NCBI GenBank assembly: GCA_964528575.1
Contig: CAZGTQ010000376.1
Coordinates: 1 to 58,417 of the forward strand
DNA: 58,417 nucleotides
From: CAZGTQ01 sp964528575
GTDB lineage: Bacteria > Planctomycetota > UBA1135 > GCA-002686595
Direction of reading: 5' to 3'
Shown here: piece by piece, positions 1-9,600 of the stretch
Layout: the number at the start of each line of letters is the position of its first letter
Numbering within the stretch: the stretch's first letter is position 1
Made by a program: the position numbers and the translations under genes
Notes under the pieces: model-generated
What the model was told of the DNA's origin: nothing
Seen by the model: only the letters and a program-made list of their open reading frames with translations
Databases searched by the model: none

Positions 1-831
1 CCCCCGCGCGTCATGGGCGTCGTCAACGCGACGCCCGACAGCTTCTCCGACGGCGGCCGCTACCTCGACCCCCAGCGCGCGATCGAGCACGGCCTGCGGC
101 TCGCGGAGGAAGGCGCCGACCTGCTCGACGTCGGCGGCGAGTCGACACGGCCGGGCTCGGACGGCGTCTCGGCCGAGGTCGAGCTCGAGCGCGTCGTGCC
201 GGTGATCGCGGGCCTGCGCGCCGGCTGCGCGACCCCGATCGCCGTCGACACGACCAAGAGCGTCGTCGCGGCGGCCGCCCTCGACGCCGGCGCTGCGGTC
301 GTCAACGACGTGAGCTCCGGCCGCTTCGACCCGGAGATGCTCCCGCTCGTCGCCGCGCGCGGCTGCGACTACGTCGCGATGCACATGCGCGGCCGGCCGC
401 GCGACATGCAGGAGCACGCCAGCTACGCCGATCCGGTGCGCGCGGTCCTCGCCGAGTTGCGCGAGCGCGTGGCCGCGTGTTTGAACGCGGGCATCGCGCT
501 CCCTAGAATCACGCTCGATCCCGGGATCGGCTTCGCCAAGGGGCTGGCGGACAACCTCGAGCTGATCCGACGTCTTCCGGAGCTGCGCTCCCTCGGACGT
601 CCGCTCTGCCTCGGCGTGTCGCGCAAGAGCTTCCTCGGACGCATCACCGGGGTGAGCGACCCGTTGCAACGACGCGCCTCGACCCTCGCCGCCGTGACCG
701 CCTGCGCACTCGCCGGCGCGGAGTGGCTGCGCGTCCACGAGGTCGCGCCCGCGAAGGAGGCGCTGCGGGTCGCCGCGGCGCTCGCCGGCCACGAGCCGAG
801 CGACCCGCCCGACGCGGAGGCCGGCGCGTGA
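1..831 (+). CDS. folP: Dihydropteroate synthase, 5' end missing
   Basis: Joins p-aminobenzoate to the pterin pyrophosphate in folate synthesis, in the cytoplasm. The frame is open to base 1 and reads PPRVMGVVNATPDSFSDGG, the first conserved DHPS block. That block normally lies 10-20 residues into the protein, so the true start is upstream of the window and the ATG at 13 is internal. Later family signatures are DVGGESTRPGS, the AVDTTK strand, VNDVSSG, MHMRG, LDPGIGFAK and the SRKSFLG loop, all in normal order over about 275 residues (TIM barrel). Its stop overlaps the GTG start of the cyclase gene by 4 bases, so the two are translationally coupled. The order folP, cdaA, ybbR, glmM is known from several phyla. 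Confidence 0.97.
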   Translation, partial: PPRVMGVVNATPDSFSDGGRYLDPQRAIEHGLRLAEEGADLLDVGGESTRPGSDGVSAEVELERVVPVIAGLRAGCATPIAVDTTKSVVAAAALDAGAAVVNDVSSGRFDPEMLPLVAARGCDYVAMHMRGRPRDMQEHASYADPVRAVLAELRERVAACLNAGIALPRITLDPGIGFAKGLADNLELIRRLPELRSLGRPLCLGVSRKSFLGRITGVSDPLQRRASTLAAVTACALAGAEWLRVHEVAPAKEALRVAAALAGHEPSDPPDAEAGA

Positions 832-2756
832 ACGCGTGGGTCGGCTACGCGATCGAGACGCTGATCCTGACGGCGGGGATCTTCTTCTTCCTGCGCATCG
901 TCCGCACCGCCCGCGGCAGCCGCATCATCCGCGGCCTGCTCGTCGCGTTCGTCGTCGGCTTCCTGGGCCTGTACGGCTTGGCGCAGGCGCTCGAGCTCGA
1001 GGAGCTCCAGCAGATCATCAAGAGCGTCTCGGGCTTCGTGGTCGTGATCCTCGCGATCCTGTTCCACCCCGAGATCCGCCGCGCGATCGCACAGCTCGGC
1101 GAGCGCGGGCTGCTCAACCGCCTGATGCCCAAGCTCGGGCACGACGTGGTCGAGGAGGTCTGCCAGGCCGCGGCCGCGATGGCGAAGAAGCGCCACGGCG
1201 CGCTGATCGCGTTCGAGCGCGAGAACCCGCTCGACTCGTACGTCGAGGGCGGCGTGCGCGTCGACAGCCGCGTCAACCGCCTGCTGCTCCAGACGATCTT
1301 CCAACCGGGCTGCCCGTTGCACGACGGCGCCGTCGTCATCCGCCAGGACCGCATCGCCGCCGCCGCCTGTCTGTTCCCGCTGACCGAGAACATCGCGATC
1401 GCGCGCTCGACCGGCACGCGCCACCGCGCCGCGCTGGGCCTGACCGACGAGACCGACGCGGTGACGCTCGCCGTGTCCGAGGAGACCGGCGGCATCTCGA
1501 TCTGCAAGCGCGGCCGCATGCAGGCGCGCATCGCGCCCGCGCAGCTCGAGCACGCCCTGCGCGAGGCGATCGGGCGCGAGAAGGCGGCGCGCGCGGAGGA
1601 GGAGCGCGGCTTCGGCGCGCAGGTCGTCGAGTTCGTCAAGGGCGACCTCCTGTGGCTGACCGTCTCGCTCGTGATGGCCGTCGGCGTGCTCGTGCTCGCC
1701 AACCAGGCGATCACCCACGAGCGCGACTGGAACCTGTCCGTCGTCGCGGCGGCGCGCGACTCCTCCTACACGCCGCGGGACGGCCAGCTCGTCGTCGTGC
1801 TCCCGTCCGAAGACTTCAAGCTCACGACGCGGCCGGGCGAGAACCAGTCCGTCGCGGTCAAGGTGCGCGGGACCCGCGGCCAGATCGATTCGGTCCTGAC
1901 GCGCTTCTGCGGCGTGATCGAGTTGCGCCCGCCGATCGAATCGTCGATGCAACTGCGCATCGACGACGTCGACTGGCTCAAGACGCTGCCGGGCATGAGC
2001 ATCGGCTGGACCGGCCAGGCCCCGATGCTGCGCATCGACCGCTTCGACGAGCGCACGTTCGACCTCGGGCCCGAGAACGTCGTCATCGACGGGCAGCTCG
2101 ACCCGCGCTACCAGGCGCTCGAGCCGCGCTTCGATCCGCCCAACGTCGCGGTCGTGGGGCCGGTCGACGAGCTCGACGAGCTCGGGACGGAGGAGCTGCC
2201 GCTGCTGCTCGAGCCGATCACGCTGACGCGCCGCGACCGCGTCGAGTGGCGCGACGACCGCCGCCTGACGCAGGAGCTGCGCAACCGCGGCTTCGCGCTC
2301 GCGGCGGGGCGCGTGCGCGTGACGATCCCGATCGTCGCCGCCGAGCTCGAGCTCGAGCCGGTCGAGGTCGAGGTCGTGCTCGCCTGCCTCGACCCGACGC
2401 GCAAGGACGAGCTCGCCCGCTGGCGCGTCCCGACGCAGGCGCAGCGCGCGCGCCTGAAGATCACCACGACCGGCCTGTTCTCGGCGAACGCCGATCCGAA
2501 GTCCCAAGCCGTGCTCAGCCAGAAGGCGGCGATCCGCGACTTCGTCCAGAAGTACGTCCGCGTCTTCGTCGACATCGGGCGGCTGCCGCCCGAGGGCGAG
2601 GGCCAGATCGTGCCCGTGCTCGTGCACGGAGCGGAGGAGTGGCGCGAGAAGCTCGAGCTCCCGTTGGTCGACCTCGACTCGCTGGGCCCGCGCGAGGGCC
2701 TCGAGATCGAGCTCGCGAGCGACGCGGAGATCCGGCTCGAACGCGTCGACGAGTGA
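828..2756 (+). CDS. cdaA: Diadenylate cyclase (CdaA type) fused to YbbR/CdaR-like domains
   Basis: Makes cyclic di-AMP from two ATP at the inner membrane. The GTG start overlaps the folP stop. Residues 1-85 hold hydrophobic segments like the CdaA membrane anchor. The DAC domain follows, with LHDGAV (Asp166-Gly167-Ala168) and the RHR motif (Arg198-His199-Arg200), so both nucleotide-binding signatures are intact. At about residues 272-293 there is a further membrane helix (LWLTVSLVMAVGVLVLA). Residues 300-642 are beta-rich, with YbbR-like strings such as VRGTRGQIDSVL and PPNVAVVGPVDELDEL. In Firmicutes the cyclase and its regulator CdaR (YbbR repeats) are separate adjacent genes; here they are one 642-residue protein followed at once by glmM. 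The YbbR assignment is by eye. Confidence 0.93.
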   Translation: MNAWVGYAIETLILTAGIFFFLRIVRTARGSRIIRGLLVAFVVGFLGLYGLAQALELEELQQIIKSVSGFVVVILAILFHPEIRRAIAQLGERGLLNRLMPKLGHDVVEEVCQAAAAMAKKRHGALIAFERENPLDSYVEGGVRVDSRVNRLLLQTIFQPGCPLHDGAVVIRQDRIAAAACLFPLTENIAIARSTGTRHRAALGLTDETDAVTLAVSEETGGISICKRGRMQARIAPAQLEHALREAIGREKAARAEEERGFGAQVVEFVKGDLLWLTVSLVMAVGVLVLANQAITHERDWNLSVVAAARDSSYTPRDGQLVVVLPSEDFKLTTRPGENQSVAVKVRGTRGQIDSVLTRFCGVIELRPPIESSMQLRIDDVDWLKTLPGMSIGWTGQAPMLRIDRFDERTFDLGPENVVIDGQLDPRYQALEPRFDPPNVAVVGPVDELDELGTEELPLLLEPITLTRRDRVEWRDDRRLTQELRNRGFALAAGRVRVTIPIVAAELELEPVEVEVVLACLDPTRKDELARWRVPTQAQRARLKITTTGLFSANADPKSQAVLSQKAAIRDFVQKYVRVFVDIGRLPPEGEGQIVPVLVHGAEEWREKLELPLVDLDSLGPREGLEIELASDAEIRLERVDE

Positions 2757-2758
2757 CG

Positions 2759-4144
2759 ATGACGACGATGAATCCTGCCACCCCCCGCCTGTTCGGCACC
2801 GACGGCGTGCGCGGCCGCGCCGGCGAAGGCTGGCTCACGCCCGAGCACGTCGCCTCGATCGGCCGCGCGATCGGCGTCGTCGTCGGGGCGAAGCCGCGCC
2901 CGCGCGAGCGGCGCACGCAGGGCCCGCGCGCGCTGCTCGGCCACGACGGACGGCGCTCCGGACCCGAGCTCCTCTGCGCCCTCGGCCGCGGCCTCGCCGA
3001 GGCGGGCTTCGCATCGACGTCCGCGGGCCTGATCACGACGCCGGGCCTCGCGCTCGTCGGCCGCCTCGCCGGCTTCGACGTCGCCGTGATGGTGAGCGCG
3101 TCGCACAACCCCGCGTGCGACAACGGCATCAAGCCGTTCCTGCCGAGCGGCGAGAAGCTCTCCGACGAGGACGAGCACGCCGTCGAGCGCGCGTTCGCCG
3201 AGCGGCAGGGCGCGCCGATCGCGGACGCGCCGGCGCCGCCGCTCGACCCCGACCTCGAGCGCAAGTACCTCGACCACCTCGTCGGCGCGGCCGAGGGCAA
3301 GTCGTTCGAGGGCCTGCGCCTGGTGATCGACTGCGCGAACGGCGGCGGCTCGCGGGTCGCGCCGCGCGTGTTCGGCCGGCTCGGCGCGCAAGTCGTCGCG
3401 GTCGCGGACCAGCCGGACGGCGACAACATCAACGACGGCTGCGGCGCGACCGACCTCGCGCTCCTGCGGCGCTCGGTCGTCGCGCACGAGGCGCACCTGG
3501 GCATCGCGCTCGACGGCGACGGCGACCGCTGCATGCTCGTCGACGAGCGCGGCCACGTCGTCGACGGCGACGGCATCCTCATGCTGCTCGCGATCCACGC
3601 GCGCGCCCAGCGCGAGCTGCGCGACCCGCGCATCGTCGCGACCGTGATGAGCAACCGCGGCCTGCACCGCGCGCTGCGCGAGCACGGCATCTCGATCGTC
3701 ACCGTCGGCGTCGGCGACCGGCGCGTCGTCGAGGCGCTGCGCCGCGAGAAGCTCATGCTGGGCGGCGAGCAGTCGGGCCACGTCGTGTTCGGCGGCGATC
3801 GTCCGCTGGTCGGCGACGGCATCTACACGGCGCTGCGCTGCGTGCGCGTCCTGCGCGCGGCCGGCAAGCCGCTCTCCGCGCTCGCGGCGCCGTATCGCCC
3901 GTTCCCGCAGGTCCTGCTCAACGTGCGCGTCGCGTCGAAGCCCGACCTCGGCACGATCCCCGCGATCGCGCGCGCCGTCGCCGACGCGGAGGCGGAGCTG
4001 GGCGAGGACGGCCGCGTGCTGCTGCGCTACTCCGGTACCGAGCCGCTCGCGCGCGTGATGGTCGAGGGGCCGGACGACGAGCGCATCGAGGCGCTCGCGC
4101 GGCGCATCGCCGATCTCGTCGCGGCGGAGGTCGGCGCGGCGTGA
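2759..4144 (+). CDS. glmM: Phosphoglucosamine mutase
   Basis: Converts glucosamine-6-phosphate to glucosamine-1-phosphate for UDP-GlcNAc, peptidoglycan and lipid A synthesis. The 461-residue length is normal. It opens with LFGTDGVRGRAGEGWLTPE. The phospho-serine loop is MVSASHNP (Ser115), the metal loop DGDGDRC begins at Asp252, the sugar-binding loop is GGEQSGH, and the phosphate-binding RYSGTEPLARVMVEG is near the C-terminus. The ATG at 2759 lies 2 bases after the cyclase stop; a second in-frame ATG lies at 2768. Pairing with a diadenylate cyclase is the classic cdaA-cdaR-glmM arrangement, in which GlmM binds and restrains CdaA in Firmicutes. Confidence 0.97.
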   Translation: MTTMNPATPRLFGTDGVRGRAGEGWLTPEHVASIGRAIGVVVGAKPRPRERRTQGPRALLGHDGRRSGPELLCALGRGLAEAGFASTSAGLITTPGLALVGRLAGFDVAVMVSASHNPACDNGIKPFLPSGEKLSDEDEHAVERAFAERQGAPIADAPAPPLDPDLERKYLDHLVGAAEGKSFEGLRLVIDCANGGGSRVAPRVFGRLGAQVVAVADQPDGDNINDGCGATDLALLRRSVVAHEAHLGIALDGDGDRCMLVDERGHVVDGDGILMLLAIHARAQRELRDPRIVATVMSNRGLHRALREHGISIVTVGVGDRRVVEALRREKLMLGGEQSGHVVFGGDRPLVGDGIYTALRCVRVLRAAGKPLSALAAPYRPFPQVLLNVRVASKPDLGTIPAIARAVADAEAELGEDGRVLLRYSGTEPLARVMVEGPDDERIEALARRIADLVAAEVGAA

Positions 4145-4815
4145 CCGCGGCGCTCGCCGTCGCGCTCGAGGCGTCGACGCGCACCGGCTCCGTCGCGGCG
4201 CGCCTGGGCGAGCGGGTGCTCGCGGCGGAGCTCGCCGGCGAGCGCGCGCACGCGAGCGACCTCTTGCCCGCGCTCGACGCGCTCCTGCGCGAGCTCGGCG
4301 CGCGCGCCGCCGACGTCGGCGCGGTCGTCGTCGGGCTCGGTCCGGGCAGCTACACCGGACTGCGCATCGCGGTCGCGACCGCGCTCGGCATCGCGCGCGG
4401 CAGCGGCGCGCGCCTGTTCGGGCTCGGGTCGGCGGAAGCGCTCGTGCACGAGCGCTGCGCGCCGGGCGAGGAAGCGGTGCACCTGCTCGACGGCCGCTCC
4501 GGCGGGATCTACTTCGCGCACTACGCGCGCACGCCGCACGGCGTCGACGCGCTCGTCGCCCCGACCGTCCTCGAGCCCGCGGACGTCGCCGCGCGTCTGC
4601 CGCGCAGCGTGCCGATCTTCGGCGACGCGACGGTCGCCGACGCGGCGCACCTCGACGAGGAGCAGCGCGCGCGCCTCGATCCCGACGCGCGTCCGCGCGC
4701 CGACGCGCTCCTCGCGCTGGGCCTCGCGCGTCTCGCGCGCGAGGGAGCGCACGCGCCGAGCGAGCTCGAGCCGCTGTACTTGCGGCCGTTCGCGGCGCGC
4801 ATGAAGCGACGCTGA
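4141..4815 (+). CDS. tsaB: tRNA threonylcarbamoyladenosine protein TsaB
   Basis: Non-catalytic partner of TsaD in forming t6A at position 37 of ANN-decoding tRNAs. The 224-residue protein has the ASKHA N-lobe of the family: LEASTRTGSVAA, the AHASDLLPALDALL helix, and the hallmark GLGPGSYTGLRIAV. It ends LEPLYLRPF, the usual TsaB C-terminus. The GTG start overlaps the glmM stop by 4 bases. It is the last gene of the folP-cdaA-glmM-tsaB run and is followed by a strong hairpin. Confidence 0.95.
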   Translation: MTAALAVALEASTRTGSVAARLGERVLAAELAGERAHASDLLPALDALLRELGARAADVGAVVVGLGPGSYTGLRIAVATALGIARGSGARLFGLGSAEALVHERCAPGEEAVHLLDGRSGGIYFAHYARTPHGVDALVAPTVLEPADVAARLPRSVPIFGDATVADAAHLDEEQRARLDPDARPRADALLALGLARLAREGAHAPSELEPLYLRPFAARMKRR

Positions 4816-4855
4816 GCAGCGGAGAAGCCCTGCGAGGCCCGGCCACGACGGCAAC

Positions 4856-4884
4856 GAGCCCCCCGCGCCGGGCGCGAGGGGCTC
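4856..4884. terminator. Hairpin between convergent tsaB and the histone gene
   Basis: An inverted repeat pairs 4856-4868 with 4872-4884: 12 base pairs with one C-A mismatch around a 3-base loop. The outer arms are GAGCCCC and GGGGCTC. It sits between two convergent genes and, being symmetric, could stop transcription from both sides. There is no clear T-run, which is common for hairpins in very GC-rich genomes. Confidence 0.65.
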
Positions 4885-4924
4885 GTGTTCGTCTCGAGCG
4901 TGGCCGCTCGGCCGACGCGTCGAC

Positions 4925-5182
4925 CTACAGGTCGTGCGGGCGCAGAGTCTTGCGGCCGTTGTTCTGCGCGCGGGTCTGCGCCTCGTCGATCATGTGACGC
5001 ACCGCTTGGTCCAGAGCGCCGTAGAACTCGCCCGACACGTTGATCGAGGCGGCGGCCTTCGTGCGCGACTTGCTGATGATGAAGTCGGACGCTGACCGAG
5101 CCTTCTTGCCGCCGCGCCCCGTGGCCTTCTTGCGCGCGGTTGCCTTCTTCGTTGCCTTCTTCTTGGCTTTCTTCCTGGCCAT
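4925..5182 (-). CDS. Bacterial histone-fold protein with lysine-rich N-terminal tail
   Basis: A predicted small nucleoid DNA-binding protein of 85 residues. Residues 1-30 are a basic tail (MARKKAKKKATKKATARKK and on), rich in KKA/KKAT repeats like histone H1 or Hc1 tails. Residues about 33-85 look like the compact bacterial histone fold: a short basic helix (IISKSRTKAAA), a long central helix (SGEFYGALDQAVRHMIDEA and on), and a last short helix ending NGRKTLRPHDL, which matches the bacterial histone signature NGRKTVxxxDL. The start is set by GGAGAAGGCGAGAA just before the ATG. A TTGACA promoter and two palindromes lie upstream in the divergent region shared with alr. HU was considered, but no HU beta-arm motif is present. 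Confidence 0.85.
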   Translation of the reverse strand: MARKKAKKKATKKATARKKATGRGGKKARSASDFIISKSRTKAAASINVSGEFYGALDQAVRHMIDEAQTRAQNNGRKTLRPHDL

Positions 5183-5246
5183 TTCTCGCCTTCTCCCGTG
5201 AGGGAAGAGCTTGGACTCGAGGCCGAAATGCCGTGACGCGAGCGCA

Positions 5247-5275
5247 AGAATGGCTCCGGCGGGGGGACGTGTCAA
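5247..5275 (-). promoter_or_regulatory. Promoter of the histone-fold gene
   Basis: On the minus strand, a perfect TTGACA -35 box (plus 5270-5275) is followed after 17 bases by CATTCT (plus 5247-5252) as a weak -10 box. This predicts a start near 5240 and a leader of about 58 bases. The palindromes at 5282 and 5323 lie just upstream of the -35 box. Confidence 0.6.
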
Positions 5276-5281
5276 CGACGC

Positions 5282-5334
5282 GATTCGCGCGAATCCTGGC
5301 TTTTTCGCGGGGTTTCGCGCGCGATTGCGCAATC
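5282..5334. promoter_or_regulatory. Two related palindromes between the histone gene and alr
   Basis: GATTCGCGCGAATC (5282-5295) and GATTGCGCAATC (5323-5334) are both perfect palindromes. They share the GATT...GCGC...AATC plan, with centres 40 bases (about four helical turns) apart. They lie upstream of the TTGACA promoter of the histone gene and ahead of alr, where an activator or repressor could bind. Function is inferred. Confidence 0.45.
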
Positions 5335-5425
5335 GGCGGGCACGCGCTCGGACGTCGCCACGCTGTTCGATCGCGCCGTCGGCCGGCCGTTGGAACGCGC
5401 CTGCGGCTCGTTTATCGTGCTGTTC

Positions 5426-6613
5426 GTGGACACCGAGCGCGCATGGGCCGACATCGACCTCGACGCCCTGGCTCACAATCTCGCGGTCATCCGCGCGCGC
5501 GTCGGCGAGGCCGTCGCGATCCTGCTCGTCGTCAAGGCCGACGCCTACGGCCACGGCGCGGTCGGCATCGCCCACCACGCGCTCTCCCGCGGCGTCGCCG
5601 GACTGGGCGTCGGGACCTCGGCCGAGGCGCTCGCGCTGCGCAACGCCGGAGTCCGCGCCCCGATCGTCGTCCTGGGCACGATCGTCGACGCCGAGGTCGC
5701 CGCCTGCCTCCACCACGCCGTCGAGATCGGCCTGCACTCGGAGAGCCGCCTGCGCACGCTCCAGGAGGCCGCGCGCGCCCAGGGCGTCGTCGCGCGGGTC
5801 CACTTGAACGTCGACACGGGCATGGCGCGGCTCGGCGTGCTGCCCGAGCGCGCGCTCGACCTCCTGCGCGCGATCCGCGACGCGAGCCACCTCGAGCTCG
5901 CCGGGATCATGACGCACGTCACCGATCCGAACGGCGCGTGGTCCCCGACGACGACGCGCCAGATGCGCGAGTTCGCCGCCGTTCTCGCCGCGGGGCGCGC
6001 CGAGGGCGTCGTCCGCGGCCGCGTGCACGTCGCGAACTCCGCCTGCGTCTTCAGCGACCTCGCGCCGCTCTACGACGCCGTCCGGCCCGGGATCGCGGCC
6101 TACGGCGCCCTGCCGGCCGACCTGCCGGGAGCGAACGAGCTGCGCCCCGTGCTCTCGCTGCGCACGCAGGTCGTCTTCATGAAGGACGTTCGCGCGGGCA
6201 CCGCGATCGGCTACGCGAGCACCTGGACAGCGCGGCGCCGCACGCGCATCGCGACGCTCCCGCTCGGCTACGCGGACGGGGTGCCGCTGCGCCTGTCGAA
6301 CCGCGGAGTCGTGCTCGTGCGCGGCCGCCGCGCGCCGATCGTCGGCCAGGTCTCGATGGACTACACCACGATCGACGTCACCGACATCGAGGGCGTCGCG
6401 GTCGGCGACCGCGTCACGCTCATCGGGACCGACGGCGCCGCGACGATCCGCGTCACCGACGTGGCGCGCGCCGCCGCGACGATCCCCTACGCCGTCACGT
6501 GCGCGATCGGCAGCCGCGTGCGGCGCGTCTACCGCGGCGAGCCGCAGGTCGACGTCCCGCGGCCGGCGCGCCCGCTCGCCGCGTTCCCCGACCCGTACAG
6601 GGCGGCGCGATGA
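5426..6613 (+). CDS. alr: Alanine racemase
   Basis: PLP enzyme that interconverts L- and D-alanine for peptidoglycan. The chosen GTG start gives MDTERAWADIDLDALAHN, matching the usual family N-terminus (WAEIDLDAL). A TTG at 5390 would add 12 residues with no family match, and no ATG is available. The PLP lysine is Lys37 in VVKADAYGHG; the second catalytic base is Tyr282 in GYADGVPLR. Also seen are HLNVDTGMARLG, the ANSA motif, VRPGIAAYG, and GQVSMDYTTIDVT of the C-terminal beta domain. The length of 395 residues is normal. Its stop overlaps the start of the AsmA-like gene (ATGA). Confidence 0.96.
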   Translation: MDTERAWADIDLDALAHNLAVIRARVGEAVAILLVVKADAYGHGAVGIAHHALSRGVAGLGVGTSAEALALRNAGVRAPIVVLGTIVDAEVAACLHHAVEIGLHSESRLRTLQEAARAQGVVARVHLNVDTGMARLGVLPERALDLLRAIRDASHLELAGIMTHVTDPNGAWSPTTTRQMREFAAVLAAGRAEGVVRGRVHVANSACVFSDLAPLYDAVRPGIAAYGALPADLPGANELRPVLSLRTQVVFMKDVRAGTAIGYASTWTARRRTRIATLPLGYADGVPLRLSNRGVVLVRGRRAPIVGQVSMDYTTIDVTDIEGVAVGDRVTLIGTDGAATIRVTDVARAAATIPYAVTCAIGSRVRRVYRGEPQVDVPRPARPLAAFPDPYRAAR

Positions 6614-9600
6614 GAGCGCTCGCGCGAAGCGCCGCCGCGGTGCGGCTCGCGGGTCGCGCGGCGAAGCGCGTCGTGCGGCGCTTCGCGCTGCCGGCCGCGT
6701 GGGTCGCCGCGCTCGGCCTCGGCGCGCTCCTCGTGTTCGAGCGCTCGGGGCTGCTCGCGCGCGCGATCGAGCGACGGCTCGCCGAAGAGCTCGGCGCCGT
6801 CGGCGAGACGCTGCGCATCGAGAGCGCGTCCCTCTCCTGGTTCGAGCCGGGCGTCGAGATCGGCGGCCTCGCGCTCGACGCGGGCGGCGGCTCGCTGCGC
6901 GTCGGCCGCGCCCACGTCGCGCTCGACGTCTTCGGCGACGCGGCCGTCGACTGGATCGTCATCGAGGACGTCGACCTCGTCGCGACGCCGGGCCTGTTCA
7001 CCGCGCTGCGCGAGACGAGGGCCCGGGGCGGCAGCGCGCGCGAGCGCGACGCCGACCTCGCGCTGTTCCCCCGCGTCGCGGTGCGCGACCTGCGCCTCGC
7101 CGTGCCCGCGCGCCCAGGCACGGACGCGCCGCCCTCCGCGCTCGGCACGCTCGACCTCGAGCTCGCCGGCGGCCCCGTCGGCCCGTCGCTCGCCGCGCTG
7201 GACGCCGACGAGCGGCGCGCGCGGCTCGCGCGCGCCGAGGGTCCGCTGCTCGCCGGCCGCTTCACCCCCGCCGCGGCCGACGGCGCCGGCCGCAGCAGCA
7301 CGGTCTCGTTCCGCGGCGTCCTCGCGGCGGCCGACGCGCTGCACGTGCGCGCGTCCGCGCTCGAGCTCGGCCTCGCGGAGCTCGAGCCGGCCGCGCGCGC
7401 GCTCCTCGGTCCGCTCCCGATCCGCTCGGCCGACGGCGTGCTCGCGTTCCAGGCGGACGCCGTGCTCGACCCTACCGGCGCGTCGCCGCCGCGCGGGACG
7501 CTCGACGCCGAGCTGCGCGATGGGCGCATCGTGCCGCCCCGCGCGCAGGACGAGAGCGGCGTGCTGAGCGCGCTCGCCGTGCGCCTGCGCGCCGTGCTGG
7601 CGCCCGCGCGCGGCCAGTCGCTCTCCGACCCCGGCGCGTGGTCCGCGCTCGCGCACGCGCGCGCCGACCTGCGCGGCTCGTCCGTCGACGCCTGGGTCGC
7701 CGCGGGACGCGAGGCGGGACCGGACCTGCTCGTCCGCGGCTGGGCGCGTCTGCCCGACTTCTCGCTCGAGCGCGAGTCGCTCGAGACGATCGGGCTGTGG
7801 CGTCTGGTCGAGGAGGAGCACCAGGCCCTCGAGCCGCGCGGCCGGGCCGCGGCGACGATCGGCTTGCGCGTCCCGCGCGGCCCCGAGGGAGGCGTCGGCG
7901 CGCGCGACCTCGTGCTCGCGCTCGACCACGACGGCCGCACCGGGATGACGTTCCACGGCTGGGTCGACCGAGGCCATCCCGAGCGCGGCCGCGAGGGCCT
8001 GCCGCTGCCCATCGAGGGCCTGCGCGGGCGCATCGTGTACGCCGACCACCGCGCGCAGGGACGTCCCGAGCGCGTCGGGCTGTTCGCGCTCGAGGGCGAC
8101 CACGGCGGCGGCCCGCTGCGCGTGTCCGGCATGCTGATCTCGCCCGACGGCGGCAGCCGGCGCCCGGAGATCGACCTCGTGATCGAGGCGGACGACCGCG
8201 CGGTCGACGACGCGCTGCGCGCGGCGCTCGGCGGGATCGAGGGGGCGGCGATGGTGTCGACGTTCCAACCGAAGGGCGGCGCGCTCGACGCGCGCGTGCG
8301 GGCCGTGCAGCACGCGCGCTACGGCGGCTTCGTCATGGGCATCGACCTTCGGCTGCGCGACGTCGGCTTGACGTGGGCGGAGCTCCCGGTGCCGCTCGCG
8401 GCGTGCACGGGCGATCTGCGGCTGCGCTGGGCGGCGCGCGAGCACGTCGAGCGGGACGAGGCGGGCGAGCCGCGGCCCGGGCGCGCGTTCGGCGTCGCGT
8501 TCGCGCTCGACGGCGGCGTCGCGACCGCGGAGGGCGTGACGGTCCGCGGGGTCTTCCGCGACGAGCTGCGTCCGCCGACGGATCCGGCCGCGCCGCTGCC
8601 GCCGGCGAACGAGGTCGTCCAGGCGATCGACGTCGATCTGCGCTCGCTCTCGCTCAAGGGCGCCGACCGCAACGTGATGACCCAGCGCTGGAGCGAGGTC
8701 GGCCGGCAGGTCGACGCGATGGCGCCGAAGGGGCGCATCGACGTGCGCTACCTCGGCACGCGGCCGCGGCCCGGCGAGCCGTTCGCGTACGAGCTCGTCG
8801 CCACGCCGACCGAGGTCGAGATCCAGCCGAGCGCGTTCCGCATGCGCACGCGCGACGTGCGCGGCCACGTGCTCCTGCGCTCGGTCGAGGTGCCCGCGGG
8901 CGAGCCGGGCGAGGGCGACGAGGAGGAGCTGCTCACGCTGGTCGCCGACCGGGCGGGCCCGTGGGTCGGCGACGTCCCGATCGCGGCGACGGCGCGCGTC
9001 GAGCCCGGCCAGGTCGGGCGCCTGCTCGTGTTCGGCGCGGGCATCGACCCGGCGAACACGTCCTTCCGCGGCGCGTTCGCGACCGCGCTGGCCGAGAGCG
9101 ACGGCACGGGCGCCGCGCCCGACCTCTCGGCGCTGGGCGTCGAGGGCCGCGTCGACTTCCGCGCCGAGCTCGACCTCGCGGCCGTCGCCGCCGAGCCCGC
9201 CGCCGACCTCGCGCGCCCCGCCGCGACGCCGCGGCTGCGCGTGCACCTGCGCGAGAACGCGCTCTTCGTCGAGGACTTCCGGCTCGAGGCGCTCGACGGG
9301 ATCCTCACGCTCGAGGACGGCGTGCTGCAGAGCGAGCGGCTCGACGCACGCCTCGCGCGCACGCCGCTCTCGCTCTCCGACGCGCGCCTGCTCGAGGCCT
9401 CGGCGATCGGGCGGCTCGGCGCGACGCCGTCGATCGTCGAGCGCGCGCGCCTGGGCCCGTCGAGCGACGGCGTGCTGTTCCTCGCGCGGCTGCACGCGAA
9501 CGACCTGCCGATCGACGCGGAGCACCTCGGCGCGTTCGTCGAGCGGGACGCGCTCGACGAGGCGCTCGAGCGTTTCGGCTGGGGCGGCACGCTCGACTTC

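Noticed and set aside
4925..5182. HU/IHF-type DNA-binding protein
   Set aside because: No HU beta-arm (GRNP-like) motif. The NGRKTLRPHDL ending and long central helix fit a histone fold better.
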